A stretch of DNA of 64,000 nucleotides from Marinobacterium lacunae. Its GTDB lineage: Bacteria; Pseudomonadota; Gammaproteobacteria; Pseudomonadales; Balneatricaceae. Shown in pieces: positions 55,026 through 63,409 of the stretch. The translations under genes and the position numbers were made by a program. Below the pieces are notes generated by a model that saw only the letters and a program-made list of their open reading frames with translations, was not told where the DNA came from and searched no databases. The DNA is taken from the NCBI RefSeq assembly GCF_000705555.1, contig NZ_JMQN01000028.1, positions 1 through 64,000 of the forward strand. The letters are read 5' to 3'. Numbering within the stretch: position 1 is the stretch's first letter; the number at the start of each line of letters is the position of its first letter.

Positions 55026-56252
55026 TTATTCGAACATCGCCTGCATCGACTCTTTGGCCCAGTTCAGACTGTTGCGATAGGCGCTTTCGAATAGAGTGAC
55101 GTTGAAATCGGCAGGCAACTTTTCCCAGTCGCCGTTTTCGTACGCCGTTGCCAGCTCCAGTACACGCCCCATGTCCCCTTCGTGCTGGGCGATGGCCGCC
55201 TTAATGTCATCTCCCAGCGGGACCTGCTCGAGCATCGTCTGTTGGTCGATATCGAGCATTACGTGAAGCCCTGACATCATACCGGTCATGAAGTAGGAGC
55301 CCGGGTTAGGCTTTTTCTCGCCCTCGGCTATCAGTTCGCACATGCGCCCACGAATAAGCAGTGCGCGTGACAGTTCTTCAGGCTTGTTGTCCTGGTTCGT
55401 CATGGCAATCAGTGTTGCCCACTTGCGCACCTGATCCATGCCCAGGAGTACGACAGCTTCTGCTATAGACTCGACTTTGCGGACAAGTGAATAGGCGGCA
55501 GAGTTGACGATACGCAGCAACTTGAAGGTGAGTACCGGGTCGCGAATGATCAATTCTTCCAGTACTTCAGGTTTGGTGCTGGGTTTTTGCAGTTCCTGAA
55601 TAAGCTGCATGAGCGCGACCTGGTTTGCACTGACGCGCCGCCCTTTGATCACCTTGGGGCGACTCAGGAATGAGCCCTCGAAGAGCTTGAATCCGGCTTC
55701 GATGCAAAGTTCCAACTGCTCGATGGACTGTATGTTCGACGCCAGTAATGTCACCTTGTGCGGGAGCAGTTCGCGCACCTTAGACTTAAGCTCATCCTCT
55801 GTCATCAGGCTCACATCGAGCTTGACGATATTGGCGAGCTTGATGAGTGGCGCAAGATCCGGCGTATAGCTGCCTATCTCGAGCGTGACGCGATACCCAT
55901 CTTTTATGATCTGTGCCAGCGCCTTCGCGCACTCTTCGTGGCGGCCAGCGGGTGCGCTTATCATAAGTACAACCTGTTTTGCCGGCAGCTTGGGCATGGT
56001 GCCGTTATTCACCATATCAAGTGGTATCGGTAAAAATGCCGGTACTCGTTTAACCTCGCCCTGGTCGCTGATGCTGGTGTAGGTGCTGAGAATAACCTCG
56101 GAACTTGAGCTTGCATCCGGGTCCATCGCCATCATATCGCCAAGGTTTGTGTCCCGGTGGTAGTTCAGCTCATAGGCGATAACCCGCTGTTGGCTATCGA
56201 AAATGGGGTGGCGTGCGATCATCGCCTGTCCGGGATCGAGTTCGTATGACAT
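55026..56252 (-). CDS. EAL-like / HDOD domain signalling protein
   Basis: 408 residues. The N-terminal part (IARHPIFDSQQRVIAYELNYH ... VTLEIGSYTPDL ... IVKLDVSLM ... GFKLFEGSFLSRP) is an EAL-type barrel in which most metal-binding residues are changed, so c-di-GMP hydrolysis is unlikely. The C-terminal 200 residues are an HDOD domain (LIIRDPVLTFKLLRIVNSAAY, VLLGMDQVRKWATLIAM). Such EAL-HDOD proteins (YuxH type, e.g. CdgJ in Vibrio) influence motility and biofilm through protein contacts. Single gene with a terminator on its 3' side. Confidence 0.9.
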   Translation of the reverse strand: MSYELDPGQAMIARHPIFDSQQRVIAYELNYHRDTNLGDMMAMDPDASSSSEVILSTYTSISDQGEVKRVPAFLPIPLDMVNNGTMPKLPAKQVVLMISAPAGRHEECAKALAQIIKDGYRVTLEIGSYTPDLAPLIKLANIVKLDVSLMTEDELKSKVRELLPHKVTLLASNIQSIEQLELCIEAGFKLFEGSFLSRPKVIKGRRVSANQVALMQLIQELQKPSTKPEVLEELIIRDPVLTFKLLRIVNSAAYSLVRKVESIAEAVVLLGMDQVRKWATLIAMTNQDNKPEELSRALLIRGRMCELIAEGEKKPNPGSYFMTGMMSGLHVMLDIDQQTMLEQVPLGDDIKAAIAQHEGDMGRVLELATAYENGDWEKLPADFNVTLFESAYRNSLNWAKESMQAMFE

Positions 56253-56383
56253 GGGGATTGGTCCTTCCCTTGGGTTAGGCGGTGATTTTAACTTGTGTTT
56301 AACCTTGGGGCATCTGTTGTGCGTGCTGCTTGTATGCCCGTCGAAGAGTATACTATGCGGCTAGCCTGAAAAATGAAGTAGAT

Positions 56384-57292
56384 ATGACACGAATCAACTG
56401 GTTTCCCGGTCACATGCATAAAGCCCGCAAGGAAATTGCGGAGCTAATGGATGAGGTCGATGTGGTTATCGAAGTGCTGGATGCGCGTCTGCCGCGCTCC
56501 AGTGAAAACCCTTTGGTCGATAAACTCCGCCGTGGCAAGCCTGTCATAAAATTGTTGAACAAACAGGATCTGGCCGATCCGGGACGGACACGACAGTGGC
56601 TGGACTATCTGAATTCGCAGGAGGGCGTCACTGCCATCGCGATGGATACAGCACAAAAGAAGCTGGTTCAGAAGATTCCGACGTTGTGTAAGGAGACAGT
56701 GCCTGCACGCGTACGTGCCGGTCGCCCGGTTCGCGCCATGATCATGGGTATTCCGAACGTAGGCAAGTCGACGCTGATCAATGCTCTGCTAGGGCGCCGT
56801 ATCGCCAAAGTAGGCAATGAGCCTGCTGTCACCCGTGGCCAAAAGCGTTATAGCGTGTACAACGGTATGGCGCTGTCCGATACGCCCGGAATACTCTGGC
56901 CTAAGATTGAGGATGAGGATTCGGCCTACCGCCTGGCGGCCAGCGGGGCGATTAAGGACACCGCCATAGAATATGAATCCGTTGCGACCTATGCCGCAGG
57001 ATTTCTGCTGGCCGAGTATCCCGGCCTCCTGATGGAGCGCTATCGGTTGAAAGCACTACCGGAGGGTGCTGAGGCGTTATTGAACGAAGTGGGCCGTAAG
57101 CGTGGCTGTTTAAAGCCGGGTGGTGTGGTTGATCTATACAAGGCTGCCGACATCCTGCTGACCGAACTTAGGGCCGGTAAGCTGGGTCCTGTCACGTTTG
57201 AGACGGTGGCAGAGTGGGAACAAAAGCGAATAGAAGCGGAACAGGCGGCAGCAGAAGCGGCGGCCGAGGAGAAAACAGAAAGTGAGTCGTAA
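56384..57292 (+). CDS. ylqF: Circularly permuted ribosome-assembly GTPase of the YlqF/RbgA family
   Basis: 302 residues with the permuted motif order G4 (NKQD, 59-62), G1 (GIPNVGKST, 122-130) and G3 (DTPG, 166-169). The start INWFPGHMHKARKEI is the family hallmark. Members help assemble the large ribosomal subunit. ATG at 56384 gives the conserved N-terminus; the upstream open frame to 56330 is not conserved. An Ala/Glu-rich tail overlaps the next gene by 11 bases. Confidence 0.94.
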   Translation: MTRINWFPGHMHKARKEIAELMDEVDVVIEVLDARLPRSSENPLVDKLRRGKPVIKLLNKQDLADPGRTRQWLDYLNSQEGVTAIAMDTAQKKLVQKIPTLCKETVPARVRAGRPVRAMIMGIPNVGKSTLINALLGRRIAKVGNEPAVTRGQKRYSVYNGMALSDTPGILWPKIEDEDSAYRLAASGAIKDTAIEYESVATYAAGFLLAEYPGLLMERYRLKALPEGAEALLNEVGRKRGCLKPGGVVDLYKAADILLTELRAGKLGPVTFETVAEWEQKRIEAEQAAAEAAAEEKTESES

Positions 57293-57569
57293 CAAGAAGC
57301 AGCGCCGTCTGGGTAGTTTTATGGCAGTGCTGGAGCAGAAGCCCAAGAAACAGGAGCGTCTGGCGGACCCGACCAGCAAAGAAGCGCGTAAGCAAAAGGC
57401 ACTGCGTGACCGGAAGAAGCATAAATCGATGTATGAGAAGGCTCAGGCGACTCAGTCCCGAGCGGAGCGTGACGCAGAAGCGGGCCGTAAAGGTACGCGG
57501 CACGGTGGTCCGTTGGCCGACAAGATACGTCGCTTGAATCTCGAGCAACAGGAGTCTGAGGAGTCCTGA
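57282..57569 (+). CDS. Small basic protein coupled to the YlqF-type GTPase
   Basis: 95 residues, very rich in Lys, Arg, Gln and Glu, with a central helical stretch (KEARKQKALRDRKKHKSMYE) and an HGGPLADKIRRLNL motif near the end. GTG at 57282 has GAGGAG ten bases upstream and overlaps the GTPase gene. The composition suggests RNA or ribosome contact, and the overlap suggests a partner of the GTPase; it is loosely reminiscent of YihI, the Der GTPase activator, without clear homology. Confidence 0.7.
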   Translation: MSRNKKQRRLGSFMAVLEQKPKKQERLADPTSKEARKQKALRDRKKHKSMYEKAQATQSRAERDAEAGRKGTRHGGPLADKIRRLNLEQQESEES

Positions 57570-57625
57570 GTTTGACCGACCTCCCAGAGTCGCCTAATTT
57601 TAGCGACATAGCGGGAGGATCGGTC

Positions 57626-57883
57626 ATGAGTCATTCACTAGTCCGCCGTGCAGGGAATGCGCCGGTGAAAGTCGAAGTCAAAGAGGGTGAGATATACGCG
57701 TGGTGCGCCTGTGGGCGCTCGGCCAGCCAGCCCTTTTGTGACGGCAGTCATGTGGGAACAGGCCTCGATCCTCTGGTGTTCGAGGCGGAAAAAGATGACG
57801 AAATCTACCTTTGCACCTGCAAGCACACACGAACGCCGCCTATATGTGACAACAGTCACTGTAGGCTGGACGATAAGACCTGA
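57626..57883 (+). CDS. CDGSH iron-sulfur domain protein
   Basis: 85 residues with two CDGSH-type motifs: CACGRSASQPFCDGSH and CTCKHTRTPPICDNSH. Each would hold a [2Fe-2S] cluster through three Cys and one His; the second has Asn in place of Gly. Such proteins are redox-active and small. ATG at 57626 follows GGGAGG; a TTG at 57572 would add an unrelated stretch. Confidence 0.92.
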   Translation: MSHSLVRRAGNAPVKVEVKEGEIYAWCACGRSASQPFCDGSHVGTGLDPLVFEAEKDDEIYLCTCKHTRTPPICDNSHCRLDDKT

Positions 57884-57915
57884 ACGCAACTGGCCTTCGG
57901 GTTCGCCGGGAGTTC

Positions 57916-58704
57916 ATGATGTTCAAAGGTGTGCTGCTTGATCTCGATGGGGTGGTGTATGTCGACGACTATCTGATCGAGGGTGCGCTTTCAACTATCC
58001 AGTGGTTGAATGCACATCACTATGCTGTCCGCTTTATCACCAATACATCCACCAAGACCCGCAATCAGCTGATAGAAAGCCTTCAACGACTTGAAATACC
58101 TGCATTGGAAGAGCAAGTATTCAGTGCTGTTCAGGCAGCTGAGTCCTGGCTAGAGGCTCAGTCGATAACCCGGGTGGCGCCGTTGGTCAGTGACAGTGTT
58201 CGACTGTCTTTATCTGAACGTTTTGAAATCGACGAGATGTCCCCTGAGGTTGTCCTAATCGGGGATATTGGGGACTTGTGGTGTTACGACATCCTCAACA
58301 GGGCGTTTCACTGGCTTATGGCAGGCGCAAAGCTCGTCTGTATCCATCGTAATCGATATTGGCTAACAGGCGGGGAGTTTGCGCTTGATATTGGTGCATT
58401 CGTTGCGGCGCTTGAATATGCGGCAGGGGTTAAGGCCGTGGTCATTGGCAAGCCGTCGACCGAGTTTTTTCATGAGGCTTGTCGCAGTATGGTGTTGCCG
58501 CCTGAGGATGTGCTCGTAGTTGGTGACGATATAGAAGCTGACGTCGGTGGCGCGCAGTTGAGTGGGTGTACGGGCGTTCTTGTCGAGACAGGCAAATACG
58601 ACGCTGCACAGGTTGAGCGCAGTTCAATACGCCCTTATCGCCAGATCGCCTCTATCGCAGACCTGCCGGAGCTGCTCGATAGCAGCTCCAGCGATGATAG
58701 TTAG
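57916..58704 (+). CDS. HAD-superfamily phosphatase of the LHPP/HDHD2-like group
   Basis: 262 residues. The catalytic motif LLDLDGVVYVDD (Asp9, Asp11), the second motif FITNTSTKTRNQL, the Lys in VVIGKPS and VLVVGDDIEADVGGA complete the HAD fold with the C2-type cap. The group includes phospholysine/phosphohistidine pyrophosphate phosphatases; the substrate here is not known. Two tandem ATGs at 57916 and 57919 are possible. It overlaps the convergent DUF2892 gene by four bases. Confidence 0.88.
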   Translation: MMFKGVLLDLDGVVYVDDYLIEGALSTIQWLNAHHYAVRFITNTSTKTRNQLIESLQRLEIPALEEQVFSAVQAAESWLEAQSITRVAPLVSDSVRLSLSERFEIDEMSPEVVLIGDIGDLWCYDILNRAFHWLMAGAKLVCIHRNRYWLTGGEFALDIGAFVAALEYAAGVKAVVIGKPSTEFFHEACRSMVLPPEDVLVVGDDIEADVGGAQLSGCTGVLVETGKYDAAQVERSSIRPYRQIASIADLPELLDSSSSDDS

Positions 58705-58889
58705 CCAGCCTTTTTGGTACAGATGCCCAGAATGCTGTATAGAGGGCAAAAGCTAAACAAGCCGGTTGCAAGTGGTACGATGCCGATCCAACCCCATACC
58801 GGCAGGGCACCCGCCAGCGTTGCAGCAATCAACGCTATGCCTAACAGGACGCGCAGTACGCGATCGATTCCGCCAACATTCGCTTTCAT
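58701..58889 (-). CDS. DUF2892 small membrane protein (YgaP-like helices)
   Basis: 62 residues with the family start MKANVGGIDRVLRVLLGIAL and two hydrophobic helices, ending FCPLYSILGICTKKAG. DUF2892 segments occur alone or fused to rhodanese domains (YgaP), often near sulfur or redox regulators. Downstream of a Crp/Fnr-type gene on the same strand, which supports co-regulation. Confidence 0.85.
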   Translation of the reverse strand: MKANVGGIDRVLRVLLGIALIAATLAGALPVWGWIGIVPLATGLFSFCPLYSILGICTKKAG

Positions 58890-58964
58890 TGAGACGTCTC
58901 CTTAATCCATTGCCTCTAACTGATTTCACTCTAGTTCAAGGCACGCGACGGTTCAGTGACTTAG

Positions 58965-59636
58965 TCACTGATGACTCAAGTTTTTTAACGATATTGGCTG
59001 CAGCAGTTCTATGGAGCCCCGTGATAGTCGAACCCAGCCTTTGTGCTCAAACTCTTTCAACGTGCGGCTGACAACCTCGCGTGCGGTGCCAAGCTCTCGT
59101 GCGATCTGCTGATGGGTGGTTTTCAGTACGGTGCAGTTATTCTGCAACAGGTAGCCGGCCAGCCTGCAGTCAAGCCGTCCGAAAGCGATCGCTTCAATCA
59201 GCATGAGAAGTTCTGTCAGTCGCTGACTGTATCCTGAAAACACGAATTCACGCAGTGATTCACTGTCCTCCATGGCCTTATGAAAGGCCGGGGCGGGGAT
59301 GATGACAGCTGATACGGGTGTTTCGGTGAATGCCTCTGCCTGATAGGCCTTATTGCCCAGTAAACAGGCCGTGGTGAGGATGCAGGATTGACCGGATTCC
59401 ACACGGTAAAGCAGTATCTCACGCCCGTTTTCAGAGAGCTTCTGGACCCTTACCGATCCCTCCAGAACGAGCAAAAACTGCCGGCAGCTGTCACCGCTTT
59501 TGAACACCGGTTGCTCGGCAGGTAGCTGGATCACGCGCGCCTGGGCGCATGCATCGGTCCAGCCTGGGCTTTGTATTGTCTGAAGGGTAGGGAAGTGCGT
59601 AAGCCAGTCGACATTCATCCGTGTCATGCTCTTCAA
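58965..59636 (-). CDS. Crp/Fnr-family transcriptional regulator
   Basis: 223 residues: a cyclic-nucleotide-binding-type beta barrel (GDSCRQFLLVLEGSVRVQKL, GREILLYRVESGQSC) and a C-terminal winged helix (TTHQQIARELGTAREVVSRTL). The N-terminal Fnr cluster cysteines are lacking, and the cAMP-binding signature is incomplete, so it may sense another ligand or redox through the barrel. The neighbouring DUF2892 gene is a probable target. Confidence 0.9.
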   Translation of the reverse strand: MKSMTRMNVDWLTHFPTLQTIQSPGWTDACAQARVIQLPAEQPVFKSGDSCRQFLLVLEGSVRVQKLSENGREILLYRVESGQSCILTTACLLGNKAYQAEAFTETPVSAVIIPAPAFHKAMEDSESLREFVFSGYSQRLTELLMLIEAIAFGRLDCRLAGYLLQNNCTVLKTTHQQIARELGTAREVVSRTLKEFEHKGWVRLSRGSIELLQPISLKNLSHQ

Positions 59637-59705
59637 TTCGCTTGGGTCGATCGAGTGTATCGCTTACCGGCTATTGGTGTAACGCAGGTATGTGAAGTCG
59701 AGTAA

Positions 59706-59754
59706 TAAAAAACCCGCGGTGTTCATCACTGGGGAGAGATGAACCACCGCGGGT
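59706..59754 (-). terminator. Terminator of aceA
   Basis: On the minus strand a 15-16 bp stem (ACCCGCGGT / ACCGCGGGT extended by GTTCATC / GATGAAC with one bulge) is followed by six T residues. Strong rho-independent terminator. Confidence 0.85.
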
Positions 59755-59806
59755 ATCAAGGATGCAGCAGTATTGAACTAGTCAGTAATGGATGCCTTGT
59801 GGGCGA

Positions 59807-61405
59807 TTAACCGAACTGGTTCATGGTGTTGTCTTTACCGGAAGCCTTCAGTGCAGCATCACCGGAGAAGTACTCTTTGTGGTCGTCGCCCATGTCGGAG
59901 CCAGCCATGTTCTGGTGCTTGACGCAGGCGATGCCCTGACGGATCTCTTTGCGCTGGACACCTGCAACGTAACCGAGCATGCCCGCTTCGCCGAAGTACT
60001 CTTTGGCCAGGTTGTCGGTAGACAGGGCCGCAGTGTGGTAAGTCGGCAGTGTGATCAGGTGATGGAAGATACCTGCTTCACGGGATGCATCACGCTGGAA
60101 GCTCTGGATGCGACGGTCTGCTTCGATAGCCAGATCGGTCTCGTCATATTCGACAGACATCAGGTTGGCGCGATCGTAAGCGGAAACGTCTTTGCCCTCT
60201 TCAGTCCAGGCATCGAATACCTGCTGACGGAAGTTCAGAGTCCAGTTGAAGGACGGGCTGTTGTTGTAAACCAGCTTGGCATTCGGGATCACTTCACGAA
60301 TGCGGCTAACCATGCCGCCGATCTGGCCTACGTGCGGCTTCTCGGTCTCGATCCACAGCAGGTCGGCGCCGTTCTGCAGAGAGGTAATGCAGTCGAGGAC
60401 GCAGCGGTCTTCACCTGAGCCTTTCTTGAACTGGAACAGACCAGATGCCAGACGCTTGGGCTTGAGTAGCTTGCCGTTAGCCTTGACTACAACGTCTCCG
60501 TTGGCGATGTCATCAGCGCTATTTACGTAGTCGCCATCCAGGAAGGCGTTGTACAGGTCGCCCAAGTCGCCCGGCTCGTTGGTTACGGCGATCTGCTTGG
60601 TCAGGCCAGCGCCCAGGGAGTCGGTGCGAGCGACGATGACACCATCGTCAACGCCGAGCTCAAGGAAGGCGTAGCGAACGGCGCGGATCTTCGCCAGGAA
60701 GTCGGCGTGGGGAACGGTTACCTTACCGTCCTGGTGACCACACTGCTTCTCGTCGGAAACCTGGTTTTCGATCTGGATCGCACAGGCACCCGCTTCGATC
60801 ATCTTCTTGGCCAGCAGGTAAGTTGCTTCTTCGTTACCGAAACCGGCGTCGATGTCAGCGATGATCGGCACGACGTGGGTCTGGAAGTTGTCGATCTTGT
60901 CCTGAAGTTCCGCTTCTTTAGCGGCATCACCGGCTTCGCGAGCGTCGTCCAGTGCGCGGAACAGACCACCCATTTCACGAGCGTCTGCCTGACGCAGGAA
61001 GGTGTACAGCTCTTCGATCAGTGCCGGTACAGAGGTTTTCTCGTGCATGGACTGGTCAGGCAGCGGGCCGAACTCAGAACGCAGTGCAGCAATCATCCAG
61101 CCGGACAGGTACAGGTAGCGTTTGTTGGTAGTGCCGAAGTGCTTCTTGATAGCGATCAGCTTCTGCTGACCGATAAAGCCATGCCAGCAGCCAAGAGACT
61201 GGGTGTACTGTGAGGAGTCAGCGTCGTATTCGGCCATATCCTGACGCATGATCTTGGCTGTGTAGCGTGCGATGTCCAGACCGGTTTTAAAGCGGTTCTG
61301 CACCTTCATGCGAGCGGCGTATTCCGGGTTGATGGCCTCCCACGGAGCACCGTTGGCCGCTTTCAGGCTGGCAACTGCATCGATAGCTTTTTTGTAATCT
61401 GACAT
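59807..61405 (-). CDS. aceA: Isocitrate lyase (long form)
   Basis: Splits isocitrate into glyoxylate and succinate, the entry to the glyoxylate shunt for growth on acetate and fatty acids. The catalytic segment is DEKQCGHQDGK (Cys222, His224); IADIDAGFGNEEATYLL binds metal. 532 residues places it with the longer Pseudomonas-type enzyme, not the 434-residue E. coli form. GAGGAAAA precedes the ATG. The long upstream region carries operator-like repeats. Confidence 0.96.
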   Translation of the reverse strand: MSDYKKAIDAVASLKAANGAPWEAINPEYAARMKVQNRFKTGLDIARYTAKIMRQDMAEYDADSSQYTQSLGCWHGFIGQQKLIAIKKHFGTTNKRYLYLSGWMIAALRSEFGPLPDQSMHEKTSVPALIEELYTFLRQADAREMGGLFRALDDAREAGDAAKEAELQDKIDNFQTHVVPIIADIDAGFGNEEATYLLAKKMIEAGACAIQIENQVSDEKQCGHQDGKVTVPHADFLAKIRAVRYAFLELGVDDGVIVARTDSLGAGLTKQIAVTNEPGDLGDLYNAFLDGDYVNSADDIANGDVVVKANGKLLKPKRLASGLFQFKKGSGEDRCVLDCITSLQNGADLLWIETEKPHVGQIGGMVSRIREVIPNAKLVYNNSPSFNWTLNFRQQVFDAWTEEGKDVSAYDRANLMSVEYDETDLAIEADRRIQSFQRDASREAGIFHHLITLPTYHTAALSTDNLAKEYFGEAGMLGYVAGVQRKEIRQGIACVKHQNMAGSDMGDDHKEYFSGDAALKASGKDNTMNQFG

Positions 61406-61562
61406 AGCTTTTCCTCTACAGAATGTCTGTTGGGTGAATCAAAAGCTTCACTTTAATGTGCCGCGCAATGTTGGGGTGTTGCGGCGCTGTGAACCGAATG
61501 ATGTGTCGTTGGAGAATAGGTGTCAAAGCGGTTTTGTGCACAGCAGCAAAGTATGTATCAGG

Positions 61563-61603
61563 ACTACAAAGGATAAATCAGGACGCGTGTAGTTTTACTA
61601 CTT
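61563..61603. promoter_or_regulatory. Operator-like TGTAGT/ACTACA elements upstream of aceA
   Basis: GACTACA (61563-61569) and the palindrome TGTAGT-TTT-ACTACT (61589-61603) lie 160-200 bases before the aceA start. From memory the palindrome resembles the site of RccR, the RpiR-type repressor of glyoxylate-shunt genes in Pseudomonas. No rccR gene is in the window. Confidence 0.5.
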
Positions 61604-61767
61604 GGTGAAAACCGTTTCGCATTGCAAAAAACCTAGCGATGGCACGGCCTGGAGTTGCTATTTCTTTGGTATGAAATACTTTGGTCGTAGCGGTAAAAAC
61701 GCTCATTTACATAAACAAAAAGATATAAGTATAGATATTTATATGCATTAATCGTCTATAAATATTT

Positions 61768-61786
61768 GACTACAAAATCTGTAGTC
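61768..61786. promoter_or_regulatory. Perfect inverted repeat GACTACA-N5-TGTAGTC
   Basis: Seven-base arms with a five-base spacer, in the AT-rich part about 365 bases upstream of aceA. It repeats the half-site seen nearer to aceA, so it may be a distal operator for looping or control an unseen small RNA. Confidence 0.5.
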
Positions 61787-61887
61787 AGCTTGATTTTTCC
61801 GGCCAAACGTTAGGAACGTTTGACTAAAGTCTAAAATAACCGCTTTTTATAAGTGGTTACTGGCGGGTCTGAAAGACGTAGTGAGGA

Positions 61888-61922
61888 CGGCCGATATCCG
61901 CTTATTGAGGAATCGGCCGTTT
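61888..61922. terminator. Hairpin after the RoxA-type gene
   Basis: ACGGCCGAT and ATCGGCCGT arms enclose a 15-base loop. There is no T-run on the minus strand, only TTT on the plus strand. It may protect the mRNA end or terminate weakly. Confidence 0.45.
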
Positions 61923-61931
61923 GGGGGCGGG

Positions 61932-63095
61932 TCAGTCTGCGGTAATGTAGCAGGCGCCGTCTGAAATCAGCTGCCGGAGAAGCGACATTGCATCGGTGCT
62001 TACCGAGGGCAGCTGTTCAAGGCTCAGTTCTCGTTCATCGCATAGTTGACGAGCCAGCTCTGCAGCTTCGTGCTTTGCGTCGTAGGTTTTGCCGTCGGCG
62101 AACAGTAAGACTCTATCCTTGTTCTTCTCGATGAAGGCGAGGCGGGCACCTTCGTTACGTCTGATTGCGTAGCCGTCCTCAAGTAGCTGCAGAATCTCGT
62201 CCTCATCGAGCTGCTCGGCGTCAGCGGAAAGCTCCGGGTACTTTGGCTCGGTCATATACTGACCGAACCAACTCTCGAGCTGTTCGCGATCCTCCAGATA
62301 CTGCTTGAGGATTCCAGCGACCTTATCCAGTGCGAAGGGGGTTATCTCACCGGGGTTATTCTGGCGTGTCAGGTCGTGATCCGAGTAGCGTTGTTCCCGA
62401 CCCAGTTGCTCGCCAATGTGATCACTGAAACTGCGCAGGATCTCATTGTGAGCCGGCGCACGAAAACCTATGGAATAGGTGACGCAGCCATCTCCGATTG
62501 CGATGCCGTTATGTGCCAGCTGCGGCGGTAGATACAGCATATCGCCGGGTTCAAGTACGAAGCTCTGTTTAGCCTCCCATTCGGGAAGAATCATGACCGG
62601 CGCATCTTCGCGCCTTGGTGAGTGCTCATCGCACAGGCCGCCGAGTTCCCAGCGTCGAGTGCCTTCGGCTTGTAGCAGGAATACGTCGTAGTTGTCGTAG
62701 TGCGGGCCGACCCCGCCACCGTCCACGGCATAGCTGATCATCAGGTCGTCTACGCGCCAGGTCGGGATGAAGTTGAACAGATCCATTAGATCAGCAGCCT
62801 CGGGTACCCAGTGATCGACAGCCTGAACAAGCAACGTCCAATGGGTCGGCGGAAGCGAAGCGAAGGTCTCGTCGTTGAATGGTCCCTGCTCAAGCGCCCA
62901 GGTATCGGCGGCATTGTCGAACCGTATAATACGAGCTTCGACATCCTGCTCACAGGACAGTCCAGCCAGTTCGTCCGCGCTGACCAATGGTTCAAAGTCG
63001 GGAAAGGCATTTCGGATAAGCAGAGGCTTTTTCTGCCAGTACTCGCGCAGAAACTCTTCGGGAGTTATGGCTCCCAGAGGGGGTAGGTCGCTCAC
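61932..63095 (-). CDS. roxA: RoxA/YcfD-type JmjC ribosomal oxygenase
   Basis: 388 residues. The cupin-like JmjC core has the Fe(II) triad HYD (His132, Asp134) and His195 (PPQLAHNGIAIG). QKKPLLIRNAFP near the start and a winged-helix C-terminal part are typical. In E. coli this 2-oxoglutarate enzyme hydroxylates an Arg of ribosomal protein L16. GTG at 63095 overlaps the preceding gene's stop; the frame extends to 63209 without homology. Confidence 0.9.
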   Translation of the reverse strand: MSDLPPLGAITPEEFLREYWQKKPLLIRNAFPDFEPLVSADELAGLSCEQDVEARIIRFDNAADTWALEQGPFNDETFASLPPTHWTLLVQAVDHWVPEAADLMDLFNFIPTWRVDDLMISYAVDGGGVGPHYDNYDVFLLQAEGTRRWELGGLCDEHSPRREDAPVMILPEWEAKQSFVLEPGDMLYLPPQLAHNGIAIGDGCVTYSIGFRAPAHNEILRSFSDHIGEQLGREQRYSDHDLTRQNNPGEITPFALDKVAGILKQYLEDREQLESWFGQYMTEPKYPELSADAEQLDEDEILQLLEDGYAIRRNEGARLAFIEKNKDRVLLFADGKTYDAKHEAAELARQLCDERELSLEQLPSVSTDAMSLLRQLISDGACYITAD

Positions 63096-63343
63096 TTGGA
63101 TAGCAGCTCCATCAATTCGTCGGTTGCGGACTCGAGTTGGTCCATGATCTTGCGGGTGTCGCGGGCTGACAATGCGGCTGTGCGATTGTTGCCGACCATT
63201 CTCACGCATTTCGAGATCTGTTCGGCGCAGCGCTGTATGCCTTGAAGGTTGTACTCGTATTGTTCCATGCTGTCTGCTGCGCCGGCCAACGCTTGCTGAA
63301 GTTGGGCGGCTTGTGCGGCAAGCTGGTGCAGTGTCTGGCTCAT
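63092..63343 (-). CDS. Small coiled-coil protein, function unknown
   Basis: 83 residues, almost wholly helical with heptad-like spacing (LAAQAAQLQQALAGAADSME and KIMDQLESATDELMELL) and two Cys in the middle (RCAEQISKCVRM). No named family recognised. Its stop overlaps the roxA start, so the two are translationally coupled. Confidence 0.7.
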   Translation of the reverse strand: MSQTLHQLAAQAAQLQQALAGAADSMEQYEYNLQGIQRCAEQISKCVRMVGNNRTAALSARDTRKIMDQLESATDELMELLSK

Positions 63344-63409
63344 CGCGTTCTCCCGTTTGCTTTTTTCGATACTGTAGCAGTGAGAGAACGCCGATGTAAT
63401 TGTCGCGGG

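Larger units (their letters stand above)
61406..61931. other. Long intergenic region between aceA and the RoxA-type gene
   Basis: 526 bases without a credible coding frame. The part next to aceA is its leader and promoter zone; 61680-61800 is markedly AT-rich, unlike the surroundings; two groups of TGTAGT/ACTACA repeats and a closing hairpin are the only structures seen. Confidence 0.8.
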
